Shown here: one piece after another, positions 35,410 to 43,811 of the stretch
How positions within the stretch are numbered: the stretch's first letter is position 1
Layout of the letters: every line of letters starts with the position of its first letter
Source of the DNA: Lysobacterales bacterium
GTDB lineage: Bacteria; Pseudomonadota; Gammaproteobacteria; Xanthomonadales; SZUA-5
Assembly: GCA_022841325.1 (NCBI GenBank)
Contig: JALHRS010000034.1
Coordinates: 1-62,359, forward strand
Direction: 5' to 3'
Length of the DNA: 62,359 bases
Program-made: the position numbers and the translations under genes
The notes under the pieces: model-generated
The model's input: only the letters and a program-made list of their open reading frames with translations
Told to the model about the DNA's origin: nothing
Databases searched by the model: none

Positions 35410-36476
35410 GGCGCGAGTTCCAGCGGCAGCGTCAGACGTACCCGGGCGCCGCCTTCGGGCCTGTTCTCGACGGTCATGCGCTGGCGCGTGCCATAGACCG
35501 TGGCCAGCCGCTCGCGGGTATTGCGCAGGCCCACGCCACCGGGCTCGGCTGCGCCCGGTACAAAGTGCGGGCTGCCAGGTCCGTCATCGCTCAGCTCCAG
35601 CTCCAGCCACTCGCCATTGATCTGGGCGCGGATGCCGATCCGGCAGGGCTGCTCGGATCTGGCCACGGCGTACTTGATCGCGTTTTCGATCAGAGGCTGC
35701 AGGATCAGACCCGGCACCAGCGCCCGCTCGGCCTGTGGATCGATCTGGATATCCATGATCAGGCGCTCTTCGAAACGCATCTTCTCGATGCGCAGATACA
35801 GATCCAGCACCTCCAGCTCGCGCTTCAATGGCACCTTCTGCTGCGGCTCCTGGTCGAGGGTGTAGCGCAGGAAACGGCTGAGCGCGCCAAGCATGCGCTC
35901 GGCCGTGTCATTGGCACCCTCCAGCACCAGGGTGGCGATGGCGTTGAGGGTGTTGAACAGGAAATGCGGATTGAGCTGATAGCGCAGCATCTTCAGCTGC
36001 GCCAGATTGGCCTGCGCCTGCGCCGCCAGCTCGCGCTCGCGCGCCACTGCCAGCGCCCGACCGTTGCGGATGCCGAACCACAGCGCGCTCCAGCTCAGGA
36101 TCACGTAGGCCGTGAAGCCCGAATAAGCCACATAGCCGAGAAAACTGGCGGGCCGGCATTCGTCCGGGCAGTAGTTCTGGATCGAAGCCGCGTAGATCAT
36201 GCTCATGGCGGCGACGATGGCCAGAAAGGCCGGCGTCGCGATCGCAATCAGCTGCCGTGGCGGCAGCGACCAGATGCGCCGGTACAGCAGATGCAGCGGC
36301 CAGGTGACGATGGCGCCACCGATGGCACTGCTGATCGACACCGACAGATAGGAGCTGTGCTGGCCGTGGGCCATGCCGGTCAGGAAATGCACCACCAGAA
36401 AGCCGAACCAGCCGATCAGCTGGAAGGCCCAGAAAGGCAGGCGCGAGTACAGCGAACGGGGATGCTCGGGAATCAT
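35406..36476 (-). CDS. LytS/YehU-type sensor histidine kinase
   Basis: A 356-residue membrane kinase. About four helices occupy residues 12-145, with a periplasmic or loop segment containing two cysteines (NYCPDECRPA). A short coiled coil leads to the His_kinase domain with phospho-accepting H171 in LNPHFLFNTLNA, then a HATPase with LQPLIENAIKYAV and GVGLRNTRERL. It should phosphorylate the LytTR regulator encoded next. The signal is unknown; no extracellular sensor domain is recognisable. Confidence 0.93.
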   Translation of the reverse strand: MIPEHPRSLYSRLPFWAFQLIGWFGFLVVHFLTGMAHGQHSSYLSVSISSAIGGAIVTWPLHLLYRRIWSLPPRQLIAIATPAFLAIVAAMSMIYAASIQNYCPDECRPASFLGYVAYSGFTAYVILSWSALWFGIRNGRALAVARERELAAQAQANLAQLKMLRYQLNPHFLFNTLNAIATLVLEGANDTAERMLGALSRFLRYTLDQEPQQKVPLKRELEVLDLYLRIEKMRFEERLIMDIQIDPQAERALVPGLILQPLIENAIKYAVARSEQPCRIGIRAQINGEWLELELSDDGPGSPHFVPGAAEPGGVGLRNTRERLATVYGTRQRMTVENRPEGGARVRLTLPLELAP

Positions 36477-36570
36477 CCGCTCAGATTAGCGCGGACCACG
36501 CCCGAGCTGGCACCACTCGGCGCAATCCGGGCACGGCTGGGCGCGAGTGGGCGCCGAGCCTTGAGGCTGT

Positions 36571-36757
36571 TGCAGGTCCGGACTTGTCTGGGCGCCTTTT
36601 AGGCGTCGAAGCAGAAGCGTCCAGACAAGTCTGGACCTACAGGAGCGCGCTTGTTCGGCACCGAAGCAGAAGCGTCCAGACAAGTCTGGACCTACAGGAG
36701 CGCGCTTGTTCGGCACCGAAGCAAAAGCGTCCAGACAAGTCTGGACCTGCAGGAGCT
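36571..36757. repeat. Tandem 55-bp repeat containing GTCCAGAC-AA-GTCTGGAC palindrome
   Basis: Copies start at 36608, 36663 and 36718 (last one partial), nearly identical; a diverged, inverted half lies at 36571-36600. Each unit carries the perfect palindrome GTCCAGACAAGTCTGGAC followed by CTACAGGAGCGCG. The same palindrome is at 56455-56515. It fills the gap between the kinase and oxygenase genes. There are no unique spacers, so this is not a CRISPR. Confidence 0.9.
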
Positions 36758-36763
36758 CTCTTC

Positions 36764-37504
36764 TCAGGGCGGATCGAGAAAACCATCGGCCCGGAAGGTC
36801 AGCACCAGCGTATCCCGGTAGCCGGCGCCGACATCTGGCTGCAGCGGTGTGGTCTCGTGGATCACGCGGGTATCGTCGAGCAGCAGCGCAGCGCCGGCTT
36901 CGCTCATGGTGAAACGCAAACCGGCTGGGCCCTCGGCCTCGAAAACGCGGGTTTCGCCGCCACGCACGTCGATCCGCTGCATCAGGATGACGGCGACGAA
37001 ATCGACGCCGTCGCGATGGGCGCCTTCCGGCGTGGGTCGGCCGATGCCTGCGGCGGTATCGATGCGGAACTGGTGCACTTCCACAAAAGGCACGGCGTGC
37101 CCGGCGCACCCGGCGAACAACCGCGCCAATGCGCCGACGATGGCGGGCAGTGCCGGTTCGTCCAGGGCTGCAGCTTCGATGGCGGCGAAATGACGCTCGA
37201 AGCCGCCATGCAGGGCGTTGTAGTCCAGCGGTTGCCAATGCGGCCTGTGTACCCGCTCGACGATGGCACCGCTGTCCGGATCCAGCCGTAGCGATGCATG
37301 CCGACGCGAACGGTAGTTGCCACCGTCACGCAGATGCGGATCGGGCGGCAGATCGTCCCACCAGCGGGTCAGTGCCGCGAAGGCCTGCTCGTCCACTCCC
37401 GCCAGTTGTAGCAGCCGCGAAGGGCGCAGCAGCACGAAACCCTGATCGCGCAGCGTGGCCGCCGGCGCGGTATCACCCAGAGTCCATTGCAGTGGCTGAC
37501 GCAT
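36764..37504 (-). CDS. 2-oxoglutarate/Fe(II) dioxygenase family protein (BsmA-like)
   Basis: A 246-residue protein of the 2OG-Fe_Oxy_2 type. The facial triad is H163-x-D165 (GAHRDGVDF) and H216 (VIHETTPL), and R230 (GYRDTLVLTFR) would hold 2-oxoglutarate. RGGETRVFEAEG is the usual strand between. Relatives hydroxylate free amino acids or are linked to biofilm and stress responses; the substrate here is not predictable. ATG 37504 (MRQPLQWTL) preceded by AGGA is preferred over the longer frame to 37630. Confidence 0.83.
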   Translation of the reverse strand: MRQPLQWTLGDTAPAATLRDQGFVLLRPSRLLQLAGVDEQAFAALTRWWDDLPPDPHLRDGGNYRSRRHASLRLDPDSGAIVERVHRPHWQPLDYNALHGGFERHFAAIEAAALDEPALPAIVGALARLFAGCAGHAVPFVEVHQFRIDTAAGIGRPTPEGAHRDGVDFVAVILMQRIDVRGGETRVFEAEGPAGLRFTMSEAGAALLLDDTRVIHETTPLQPDVGAGYRDTLVLTFRADGFLDPP

Positions 37505-37668
37505 GACAGGTCCTGATGATGAAGGCGATCGCGCTGCCTGCAGCGGCAGCGTCCGATGCCGACGATAGAGCCTGGGACCGACGGATGCACCGGGGCTAGC
37601 CGAATGACTGCCATTCTCGGCTATCGTCAACGCCGTCGTAGCCGATTCCGTCCGCCGGGGAGCTGAGC

Positions 37669-38064
37669 ATGAATGCCTATCCGATGACTGCCATTGTCAT
37701 CCTGTTGATGTCCGTGCTGCAGATGTGGATGGCGATGGCCGTGGGCAACCGCCGTCGCAGCAGCGGGGTCAAGGCCCCGGCGATGACCGGCGATCCGGCC
37801 CTGGAACGGGCCATCCGCGTGCACGGCAACACCGTCGAGCAACTGGCCATGTTCCTGCCGGCCCTGCTGGTCTGTGCCGGTTTCGTCGGCGACTACATCG
37901 CTGCGGCCATCGGCCTGGTCTGGGTGATCGGCCGGGTCTGGTACGCCATCGGCTACCAGCAGGCCGCCAACAAGCGCGAGTGGGGCTTTCTGGTGACCTT
38001 CCTGGCACTGGCTGCCGCGCTGCTGGTCGGCGGCTACGGCGTGGTGATGGCGCTGCTGGGCTGA
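37669..38064 (+). CDS. MAPEG-family membrane protein
   Basis: A 131-residue four-helix membrane protein. The family signature is ERAIRVHGNTVEQ (52-64) in the loop after helix 1, followed by RVWYAIGYQQAANKREWG. MAPEG members are glutathione-dependent or eicosanoid-related enzymes in eukaryotes; bacterial forms may detoxify electrophiles, which is not shown here. GGGGAGCTGAGC precedes the ATG. Confidence 0.9.
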   Translation: MNAYPMTAIVILLMSVLQMWMAMAVGNRRRSSGVKAPAMTGDPALERAIRVHGNTVEQLAMFLPALLVCAGFVGDYIAAAIGLVWVIGRVWYAIGYQQAANKREWGFLVTFLALAAALLVGGYGVVMALLG

Positions 38065-38146
38065 TCGACATGCGGCGCTCTCGTAGGTCACGTTGGCCGC
38101 GCAGCGGGCTACGTGACAAGGTGACGCCGGCGGCCGCGCCCGCGCC

Positions 38147-39895
38147 TCAGGGCAAGGTCTCGCGCAGGCGCCGGAGCTCGGCTTCGCGTTCGATCTGGAT
38201 GCGCTGCTTGGCGGCATCGGCGCTGAAGCCGGTGCTGACCAACACCCGGGCCGCCAGTTGCAGACTGGCTTCGATGGTTTCAGGCGCCACTTCGGTCGCG
38301 CCCTGCTGGAGCAGACGCCGGGCATGGGCGCGATCCCGGGCGCGGGCATAGATCGGTAGTTCCGGTGCGAACTCCCGCACCGCCCGGACGATGTGCTCGG
38401 CGGCCTGGGCGCTGTCCATGGTCACCACCAGCGCCCGGGCGGTGGCAAGATGGGCCCGGCGCAGCATGTCCAGCCTGGAGGCGTCGCCGTAGAACACCGG
38501 CAGCAGTTCAGCCCGCGCCCTCGCCACGTGCTCGGCATCAAGATCGAGGGCCACATAACTCAGGCGCTCCGAGTCGAGCACCCGTGCCATTGCCTGACCG
38601 ACTCGACCAAAACCGGCGATGACCACATGCCCCTCGATACCGTCCAGGGCCACGGGCTCAGGCTGACCGTGCTCAGGTCGACGCCGGACCATCCCCTCGG
38701 CCCAGCGCCGCGCCAGGGCCGCAAGTCCCGGCGTCAGCAGCATGCTCAGGCCCACCACGATCAGCAGGAACTGGATGTCGGCGGCTGGCAACAGCGCCAT
38801 CTGGCTGGCCAGACCCAGCACCACAAAGGCGAATTCGCCGGCCTGTCCCAACAGCAAACCCGTTTCCAGCGCCAGCGCCCGCGACAGTCCGAAGGCTCTG
38901 GCCAGCAGGTAGATGATCAGGGCTTTCGCCGTGATCAAGGCCAGCAATGCGGCGAGGATAGCCAGCAGATCGGCGACAATCACACGGGCATCGATGCCCA
39001 TGCCGACCGAAACGAAGAACAGGCCGAGCAGCAGACCCTTGAAGGGCTCGATATCAACCTCGATCTCGTGCCGAAACTCGGTCTCGGCCAGCAGCAGCCC
39101 GGCCAGAAAGGCCCCCAGCGCCATCGACAGGCCGGCAATTGCGGTCAGGCTGGCGCTGCCGATGACGATCAGCAGAATCGCCGCCATGAACATCTCCGGG
39201 CTGCGTGTCCGCGCGACCAGTCGCATCAATGGGCGCAGCAGCTGACGCCCGACCAGGAAGATGGCGGCCATCACCAGCAGCGCCTTGCCCAGCGCCAGCA
39301 GCAGCGGCAGCAACACGCCATTGCCCTGCTGGGCGCCGAGCACGCCCACCAGGAACAGGATCGGCACCACCGCCAGATCCTGCAGCAGCAGGATCGAAAA
39401 GGCGGCCCGCCCCAGCGGCGTGCCCAGCTGACGGCGTTCGGCCAACAGCTGCATGACGATCGCCGTGGACGACAGCGCCAGACTGGCGCCGATCAGGGTG
39501 GCTGCGCTGGCAGCGCTGCCGAGCAGTCCGGCCACCAGCCCGATGATCACGGCCGACACCAGCACCTGCAGGCTGCCCAGCCCGAACACCAGTCGCCGCA
39601 GCGCCCACAGGCGTTCGAGCGAGAGCTCCAGCCCGATCACGAACAGCAGAAACACCACCCCGAGTTCTGCCAGCGTCTGCACCCCGGAGATCTCGGGGAT
39701 GGACAGATAGGCCAGCCAGGGCCATTCCCCGGCATACAGACCCAGACCAAAGGGGCCGATCAGATAGCCCACCAGCAGGTATCCCAGGACCGGGCTCACC
39801 CGCCAGCGATGCAACAAGGGCACGACGATGCCGGCCGCGACCAGGAAGATCATGGCCTCACGCAGATAGGGCAGAGCGGGCGCGGCACCGTGCAT
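38147..39895 (-). CDS. Kef-type monovalent cation:proton antiporter (CPA2) with TrkA-N domain
   Basis: A 582-residue protein. Residues about 1-385 form a 12-13-helix Na+/H+ exchanger domain (for example LGYLLVGYLIGPFGLGL, SALVLSSTAIV-like ALSSTAIVMQLLAER), and residues about 405-530 a TrkA-N nucleotide-binding domain with GFGRVGQAMARVL. This matches KefB/KefC, glutathione-gated K+ efflux systems that protect against electrophiles. No KefG/KefF ancillary gene is adjacent. It begins 8 bp after the glycosyltransferase-like gene and so appears to be the last gene of the surface-glycan operon. Confidence 0.92.
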   Translation of the reverse strand: MHGAAPALPYLREAMIFLVAAGIVVPLLHRWRVSPVLGYLLVGYLIGPFGLGLYAGEWPWLAYLSIPEISGVQTLAELGVVFLLFVIGLELSLERLWALRRLVFGLGSLQVLVSAVIIGLVAGLLGSAASAATLIGASLALSSTAIVMQLLAERRQLGTPLGRAAFSILLLQDLAVVPILFLVGVLGAQQGNGVLLPLLLALGKALLVMAAIFLVGRQLLRPLMRLVARTRSPEMFMAAILLIVIGSASLTAIAGLSMALGAFLAGLLLAETEFRHEIEVDIEPFKGLLLGLFFVSVGMGIDARVIVADLLAILAALLALITAKALIIYLLARAFGLSRALALETGLLLGQAGEFAFVVLGLASQMALLPAADIQFLLIVVGLSMLLTPGLAALARRWAEGMVRRRPEHGQPEPVALDGIEGHVVIAGFGRVGQAMARVLDSERLSYVALDLDAEHVARARAELLPVFYGDASRLDMLRRAHLATARALVVTMDSAQAAEHIVRAVREFAPELPIYARARDRAHARRLLQQGATEVAPETIEASLQLAARVLVSTGFSADAAKQRIQIEREAELRRLRETLP

Positions 39896-39903
39896 TCAGA
39901 TCC

Positions 39904-41544
39904 TCAGGGCGAGTCTATCGCGCAGCCCGGCAGCGCAGCCCGCAACTGCGCCACCCAGGCCGCCGCATCGGCCGGATCGGGGGCCGGCAATGCCAGGATA
40001 CGGCGCTCGCGTTGCGACCAGCAGGCGTATCGATCCGGCCAGCGCGGTTCGGCCGGATCGTACAGACGAGCCACTTCCTCGCCGGCCAGATGCTGGAATC
40101 GGCCTTCGATGAAACGCGTGCCCATGCCGCCCGCCAGACGCAGATGGCGCTGTTCGATATCCGAGGGCAGGGTCGGCAGCACCCGATCCAGCAGTCCTTC
40201 GGCCTGCAGCGGCGGCAAGGCGACGGCACCCTGGCCGTTGCGCAGGATCACGGCCTGTCCGTCGGTCTCCGGCACCAGCAGCAATGTGTACCCCGGATGC
40301 TGCTGCACATAGGTCGGCAGGGCCGCCACCAACGCCGCCAGACCCTGCTGGGCGCGGCGCACCTGCGCCAGTTCGAGGGTCAGCAGGGCGCCGCCGGCCA
40401 GCACGGCCGCCAGCGTCAACACCTTGGCGATACGCAGCGGCACCCGCGGTTGCGCCTGGAGCGGATGCAGCAGCAGCACGCCCAGGCCAACGGCCGCCCA
40501 GGCGATCGGGCCATAGCTCAGCCGTCCGCCTTCGCCGTGCGCCAGGAAACTGCCCAGATTCAAGATGGTGGCCAGCACCATGCCGCCACTGGCGGCGAAC
40601 AGTGCCAGCGCCAGCCAGCGCACGCGCTGCCGACCCGGCGCGACCAGCAGCAGGATGACGGCGGCCAGCAGCGCCAGCAGATACAGCAGCGACAACCACA
40701 GCGCGCCCTGGGTCAGCGCCATCCACCAGGACGGGATCGAGCCTATCGCCAGGCCCAGTCGCCGCAGCCAGTCCACCGGCGCCTGCTCGGCCCCCGGCGT
40801 GGCATAGACCCAGAAGGCATGACCGAACAGGTGCGCGCGCCACCAGAAGAACAGTAGGAGCAGCGCAAAGGCCAGCGCCAGCGCGACCCAGCGCGAAGGC
40901 CCGAGGCGCCCCGGCCAGACCAGCGCCAGCAGCGCCAGCTGCAACGGGTAAACCGCCGCCGATTCCTTGAAGCTCAAGGCCAGCAGCAGGCACAGTGCGG
41001 CCCACACCGGCATCCACGACCGCGGGCGCTGGGCGTCGGCCGGACCGATCCAGCCATAGAGCGCGGTCAGGGTCAGCAGCGTGACCCAACCGTCAGCACG
41101 GGCCGACAGCCAGTACACGCCCTCGGCCAGCGTCGGTGCCAGGCCAAAGGCGAGCGCGGCCAGTACCGCAGCCACGCGACCCTCCATGCGCTGATGCGCG
41201 GCCAGACGCAGCACCAGCAGCGCCACCATCAGGGTGTTGCCCAGATGCACCAGATAGTTCGAGGCATACCAGCCGGCATAGTGACTGCCGGCCACGGCGT
41301 AGTTGGCCGAGAGGCTCAGGATCGACAGCGGCCGGTAGGCGGATCCCTCCGCGGAAATGCCCTGGAAGAAGCGCGCGTAGCTGTCACTCCACAGTCGCCC
41401 TTCCTCGGCCCAACGGAAATAATGATGCAGATTGGTCAGATCATCGCCCAGCCAGTAGCCCCAGAAACCAGGCGCGTAGATCAGCGCCACCAGCAGCAGC
41501 GGCAGCAGCAGCACTGAAACCGGGAGGGCTGCGCGGGTGCTCAC
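39904..41544 (-). CDS. Polytopic membrane protein, probable glycosyltransferase (GT-C type; WxcN-like position)
   Basis: A protein of about 546 residues with 10-12 helices over residues 1-400 and a soluble C-terminal portion. The first loop has the acidic pair YWLGDDLTNLHHYF, like the catalytic DD/DE of GT-C lipid-linked sugar transferases such as PMT/ArnT and YfhO-like proteins; a further KESAAVYP lies in a later loop. By position in the operon it corresponds to the membrane protein WxcN of Xanthomonas, a comparison from memory. Start uncertain: GTG 41544 or TTG 41559 (11-bp overlap with gtrA). Confidence 0.7.
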   Translation of the reverse strand: MSTRAALPVSVLLLPLLLVALIYAPGFWGYWLGDDLTNLHHYFRWAEEGRLWSDSYARFFQGISAEGSAYRPLSILSLSANYAVAGSHYAGWYASNYLVHLGNTLMVALLVLRLAAHQRMEGRVAAVLAALAFGLAPTLAEGVYWLSARADGWVTLLTLTALYGWIGPADAQRPRSWMPVWAALCLLLALSFKESAAVYPLQLALLALVWPGRLGPSRWVALALAFALLLLFFWWRAHLFGHAFWVYATPGAEQAPVDWLRRLGLAIGSIPSWWMALTQGALWLSLLYLLALLAAVILLLVAPGRQRVRWLALALFAASGGMVLATILNLGSFLAHGEGGRLSYGPIAWAAVGLGVLLLHPLQAQPRVPLRIAKVLTLAAVLAGGALLTLELAQVRRAQQGLAALVAALPTYVQQHPGYTLLLVPETDGQAVILRNGQGAVALPPLQAEGLLDRVLPTLPSDIEQRHLRLAGGMGTRFIEGRFQHLAGEEVARLYDPAEPRWPDRYACWSQRERRILALPAPDPADAAAWVAQLRAALPGCAIDSP

Positions 41545-41548
41545 GGCA

Positions 41549-41932
41549 TCAACCGGCAAGGCCGGCGGCGGGCGTATCGCTGAGGATGCGTCGACTCAGC
41601 AAGAAGGAGATCGGCACATTGATGACGATGGCGATCGCGCCGGCGGTGCGCGGACCTACGCCAAAACCACTCATGGCGAGATGGATGACAGCGCTGCTGA
41701 GTGCGTACATCGCCAGCTGCAGCAGCGTGTAGCCGACGGCCTTGCGTCGCCCCAGCTGACCCTGAAACACCACCCGCGTGTGCAGATAGAAGCCCATCGC
41801 CAGGCCGATGCAGAACACCGTGAGCCAGGCCAGCTGCGGATGCCACCAGAACACCAGCAGGCAATACAGCCCGAAGGTGACGACGAAGTTCAGCGCACCG
41901 ATCGCCAGGAAACGCATCCCCTGCCTCAGCAT
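41549..41932 (-). CDS. GtrA-family flippase-like membrane protein
   Basis: A 127-residue protein with four helices and the GtrA pattern: FLAIGALNFVVTFGLY, then KAVGYTLLQLAMYALSSAVIH and NVPISFLLSRRIL. GtrA proteins are thought to help move undecaprenyl-phosphate-linked sugars across the inner membrane. The ATG at 41932 shares one base with the stop of the WxcM-like gene (TGATG), so translation is coupled. Confidence 0.9.
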   Translation of the reverse strand: MLRQGMRFLAIGALNFVVTFGLYCLLVFWWHPQLAWLTVFCIGLAMGFYLHTRVVFQGQLGRRKAVGYTLLQLAMYALSSAVIHLAMSGFGVGPRTAGAIAIVINVPISFLLSRRILSDTPAAGLAG

Positions 41933-42864
41933 CAACCCGCTTCCCCGAGCAGCGCCTGGAACTCGGCATAGTCGCGAATGTAGTCCGCCGCATCATAGGG
42001 ATGCGATGCCAGCACCAGCAGCACCGCGTCCGCGCTGTAGCGGAACTGCGTGCCCCAGATCATCGGCGCTATGTACAGACCGATATCGGGCCGGTCGAGC
42101 CGATATTGGGCCCGTTCGCGTCCGTCATCGACCAGAGCCGATACCTGACCGTGCACGCACACCAGAAACTGCGCGCATTGGCGATGAGCATGTTCACCGC
42201 GGACTTCGGCACTGGGCACGTCGTAGACCATGAAGCAGCGCTGCGGCACGAAGGGCAGTTCCCGACCGACTTCGCCGGCCGCCAGCGAACCGCGCATGTC
42301 CACGGCTCGGGTCAGTCGGCGCAGCTCCACGCCCCGGACCTGCCCGGGCACTGGCGTCGTCGCCGGCGCAGCGCTGGCACTGTCGAGTTCCACCGACGTG
42401 GTTTGGGTATAGCCGACGATGCGCGCCGGATTGCCAACCACGATGGCATTGGCCGGCACCGAGCGCAGCACCACGGCGCCGGCGCCGATCATGGCCCCGG
42501 CACCGATGGTGATTCCCGGCAACAGCGTGGCATTGGCACCAATGGAAGCGCCGCGTCTCACCCAGGTCTGGGCGAAACTCTCTGGGCGCTGTCGGCTGCG
42601 CGGAAAGCGGTCATTGCTGAAGGTGGCATTGGGGCCGACGAAGACGTCGTCCTCGAGGCGCACGCCATCCCAGAGCTGCACCCCGCATTTCACCGTCACC
42701 CGATCGCCGACGATGACATCGTTCTCGACAAAGACCCCGTCGCAGATATTGCAGTCCCGTCCCAGGCGCGCGCCGGGCAGGATGTGGGCGAAAGCCCAGA
42801 TGCGGGTGCCCTCGCCCACGGCTGAACTCTCACACAGGGCCTGCGGATGGATATAGGCGCTCAA
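41932..42864 (-). CDS. wxcM: Bifunctional WxcM-like protein: sugar acyltransferase plus 3,4-ketoisomerase
   Basis: A 310-residue fusion. Residues 1-160 form a left-handed beta-helix acyltransferase with hexapeptide repeats (VGEGTRIWAFAHILPGARLG, GANATLLPGITIGAGAMIGA). Residues about 180-305 are a cupin-type ketoisomerase of the FdtA/WxcM family (RGSLAAGEVGRELPF, RCFMVYDVP, RGEHAHRQCAQFLV). Together with the aminotransferase these steps make an N-acylated 3-amino-3,6-dideoxyhexose such as Fuc3NAc or Qui3NAc on dTDP. The start is TTG at 42864, overlapping the GT2 stop as TTGA; the longer open frame to 43254 is a shadow of the GT2 gene. Confidence 0.88.
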   Translation of the reverse strand: MSAYIHPQALCESSAVGEGTRIWAFAHILPGARLGRDCNICDGVFVENDVIVGDRVTVKCGVQLWDGVRLEDDVFVGPNATFSNDRFPRSRQRPESFAQTWVRRGASIGANATLLPGITIGAGAMIGAGAVVLRSVPANAIVVGNPARIVGYTQTTSVELDSASAAPATTPVPGQVRGVELRRLTRAVDMRGSLAAGEVGRELPFVPQRCFMVYDVPSAEVRGEHAHRQCAQFLVCVHGQVSALVDDGRERAQYRLDRPDIGLYIAPMIWGTQFRYSADAVLLVLASHPYDAADYIRDYAEFQALLGEAG

Positions 42865-43811
42865 TGCTGCGCTCCCGGATAGTGTTGGGCGTGCATCAGC
42901 ACCGCCAGCGGACGCGCCTTGGTGTTCTCGTAGGCACGCCAGACATAGGCGCCGATGATGCCCAGGCCCAGCGAGTTGATGCCGGCAAAAAACAGGATGG
43001 TCAAGACCGTGGCGGCGTAGCCGGGCACTTCCACGGCCCCGCTCAAACGCGCCACCAGCACCACCAGCCCCATCAGCATCGACAGCGTCAGTCCCAGACC
43101 GCCGGCCAGCGTGAACAGCCGGATCGGCAGATCCGAAAACGCGAAAACGCTGTCCATCAGATACTTGAGCTTGGCCCGAAAACTCCAGGCGCTGACGCCA
43201 TGCTCTCGGGCCTGGCGCACATAGGGCAGGGCCTGGCGGCGAAAACCCAGCCACAGAATCTGCCCGACCAGCGAGCTGTGGACTTCGTTGAAGCGCAGCA
43301 GATGCTGCCTGAAGGCGTCATTGCAGCCGAAAACGTCGATACCACCGGGCGGCAGCTCCTTCTGCACCAGTTTCCGGTAGCTCCACCAGAACAGTCCCGA
43401 GGCCCAGCGGTCCATCGCCGCATCCTGGCGTCCGGCGCGATGCCCCACGACCACATCGGCGCCATCGGCGCGGAGCACCGCAAAGAACTCGGCGATCAGC
43501 TCGATCGGTTCCTGCAGATCCGCCGCCATCACCGCCGAGTACGGAGTGCGCGCGTGCGCCAGGCCCTCGCGAATGGCGGCGAAAGATCCGAAGTTGCGCG
43601 ACAGCAGCAGCAACTGCGAGGCATGCTCCTGTGCCGGCAGGGCCGCCGCCAGCAGCGCGTGCGACTGGTCTGGACTGCCATCGACCACGCAAATGACTTC
43701 GATGCCGCCCGGCGTCTGTCGATGCAGCAACTGCAGGCGCTCCAGCAAGGCCGGAATGTTCTCGGCATTGCGGTACACCGGAACCACCACGGTGCATTCA
43801 GCGGAAGGCAT
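42861..43811 (-). CDS. Family 2 glycosyltransferase (DPM1-like, WxcL-like)
   Basis: A 316-residue protein: GT-A domain (about 1-225) with CTVVVPVYRNAENIPALL and the Mn-binding region MAADLQEPIEL, then two C-terminal helices (FTLAGGLGLTLSMLMGLVVLVA, ILFFAGINSLGLGIIGAYVW) as in polyprenyl-phosphate sugar transferases. It probably loads a sugar onto undecaprenyl phosphate for the GtrA/GT-C pathway. ATG 43811 has GAGG upstream. A GTG at 43829 with AGGAGG upstream is an alternative. It overlaps the aminotransferase gene end. Confidence 0.88.
   Translation of the reverse strand: MPSAECTVVVPVYRNAENIPALLERLQLLHRQTPGGIEVICVVDGSPDQSHALLAAALPAQEHASQLLLLSRNFGSFAAIREGLAHARTPYSAVMAADLQEPIELIAEFFAVLRADGADVVVGHRAGRQDAAMDRWASGLFWWSYRKLVQKELPPGGIDVFGCNDAFRQHLLRFNEVHSSLVGQILWLGFRRQALPYVRQAREHGVSAWSFRAKLKYLMDSVFAFSDLPIRLFTLAGGLGLTLSMLMGLVVLVARLSGAVEVPGYAATVLTILFFAGINSLGLGIIGAYVWRAYENTKARPLAVLMHAQHYPGAQH

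Noticed and set aside
36571..36757. CRISPR-like array
   Set aside because: The copies are contiguous with a 55-bp period and no unique spacers; no cas genes are in the window.
42865..43254. Longer WxcM-like protein start
   Set aside because: The extension lies inside the GT2 gene in another frame; the TTG at 42864 overlaps the GT2 stop and begins at the first conserved residue.
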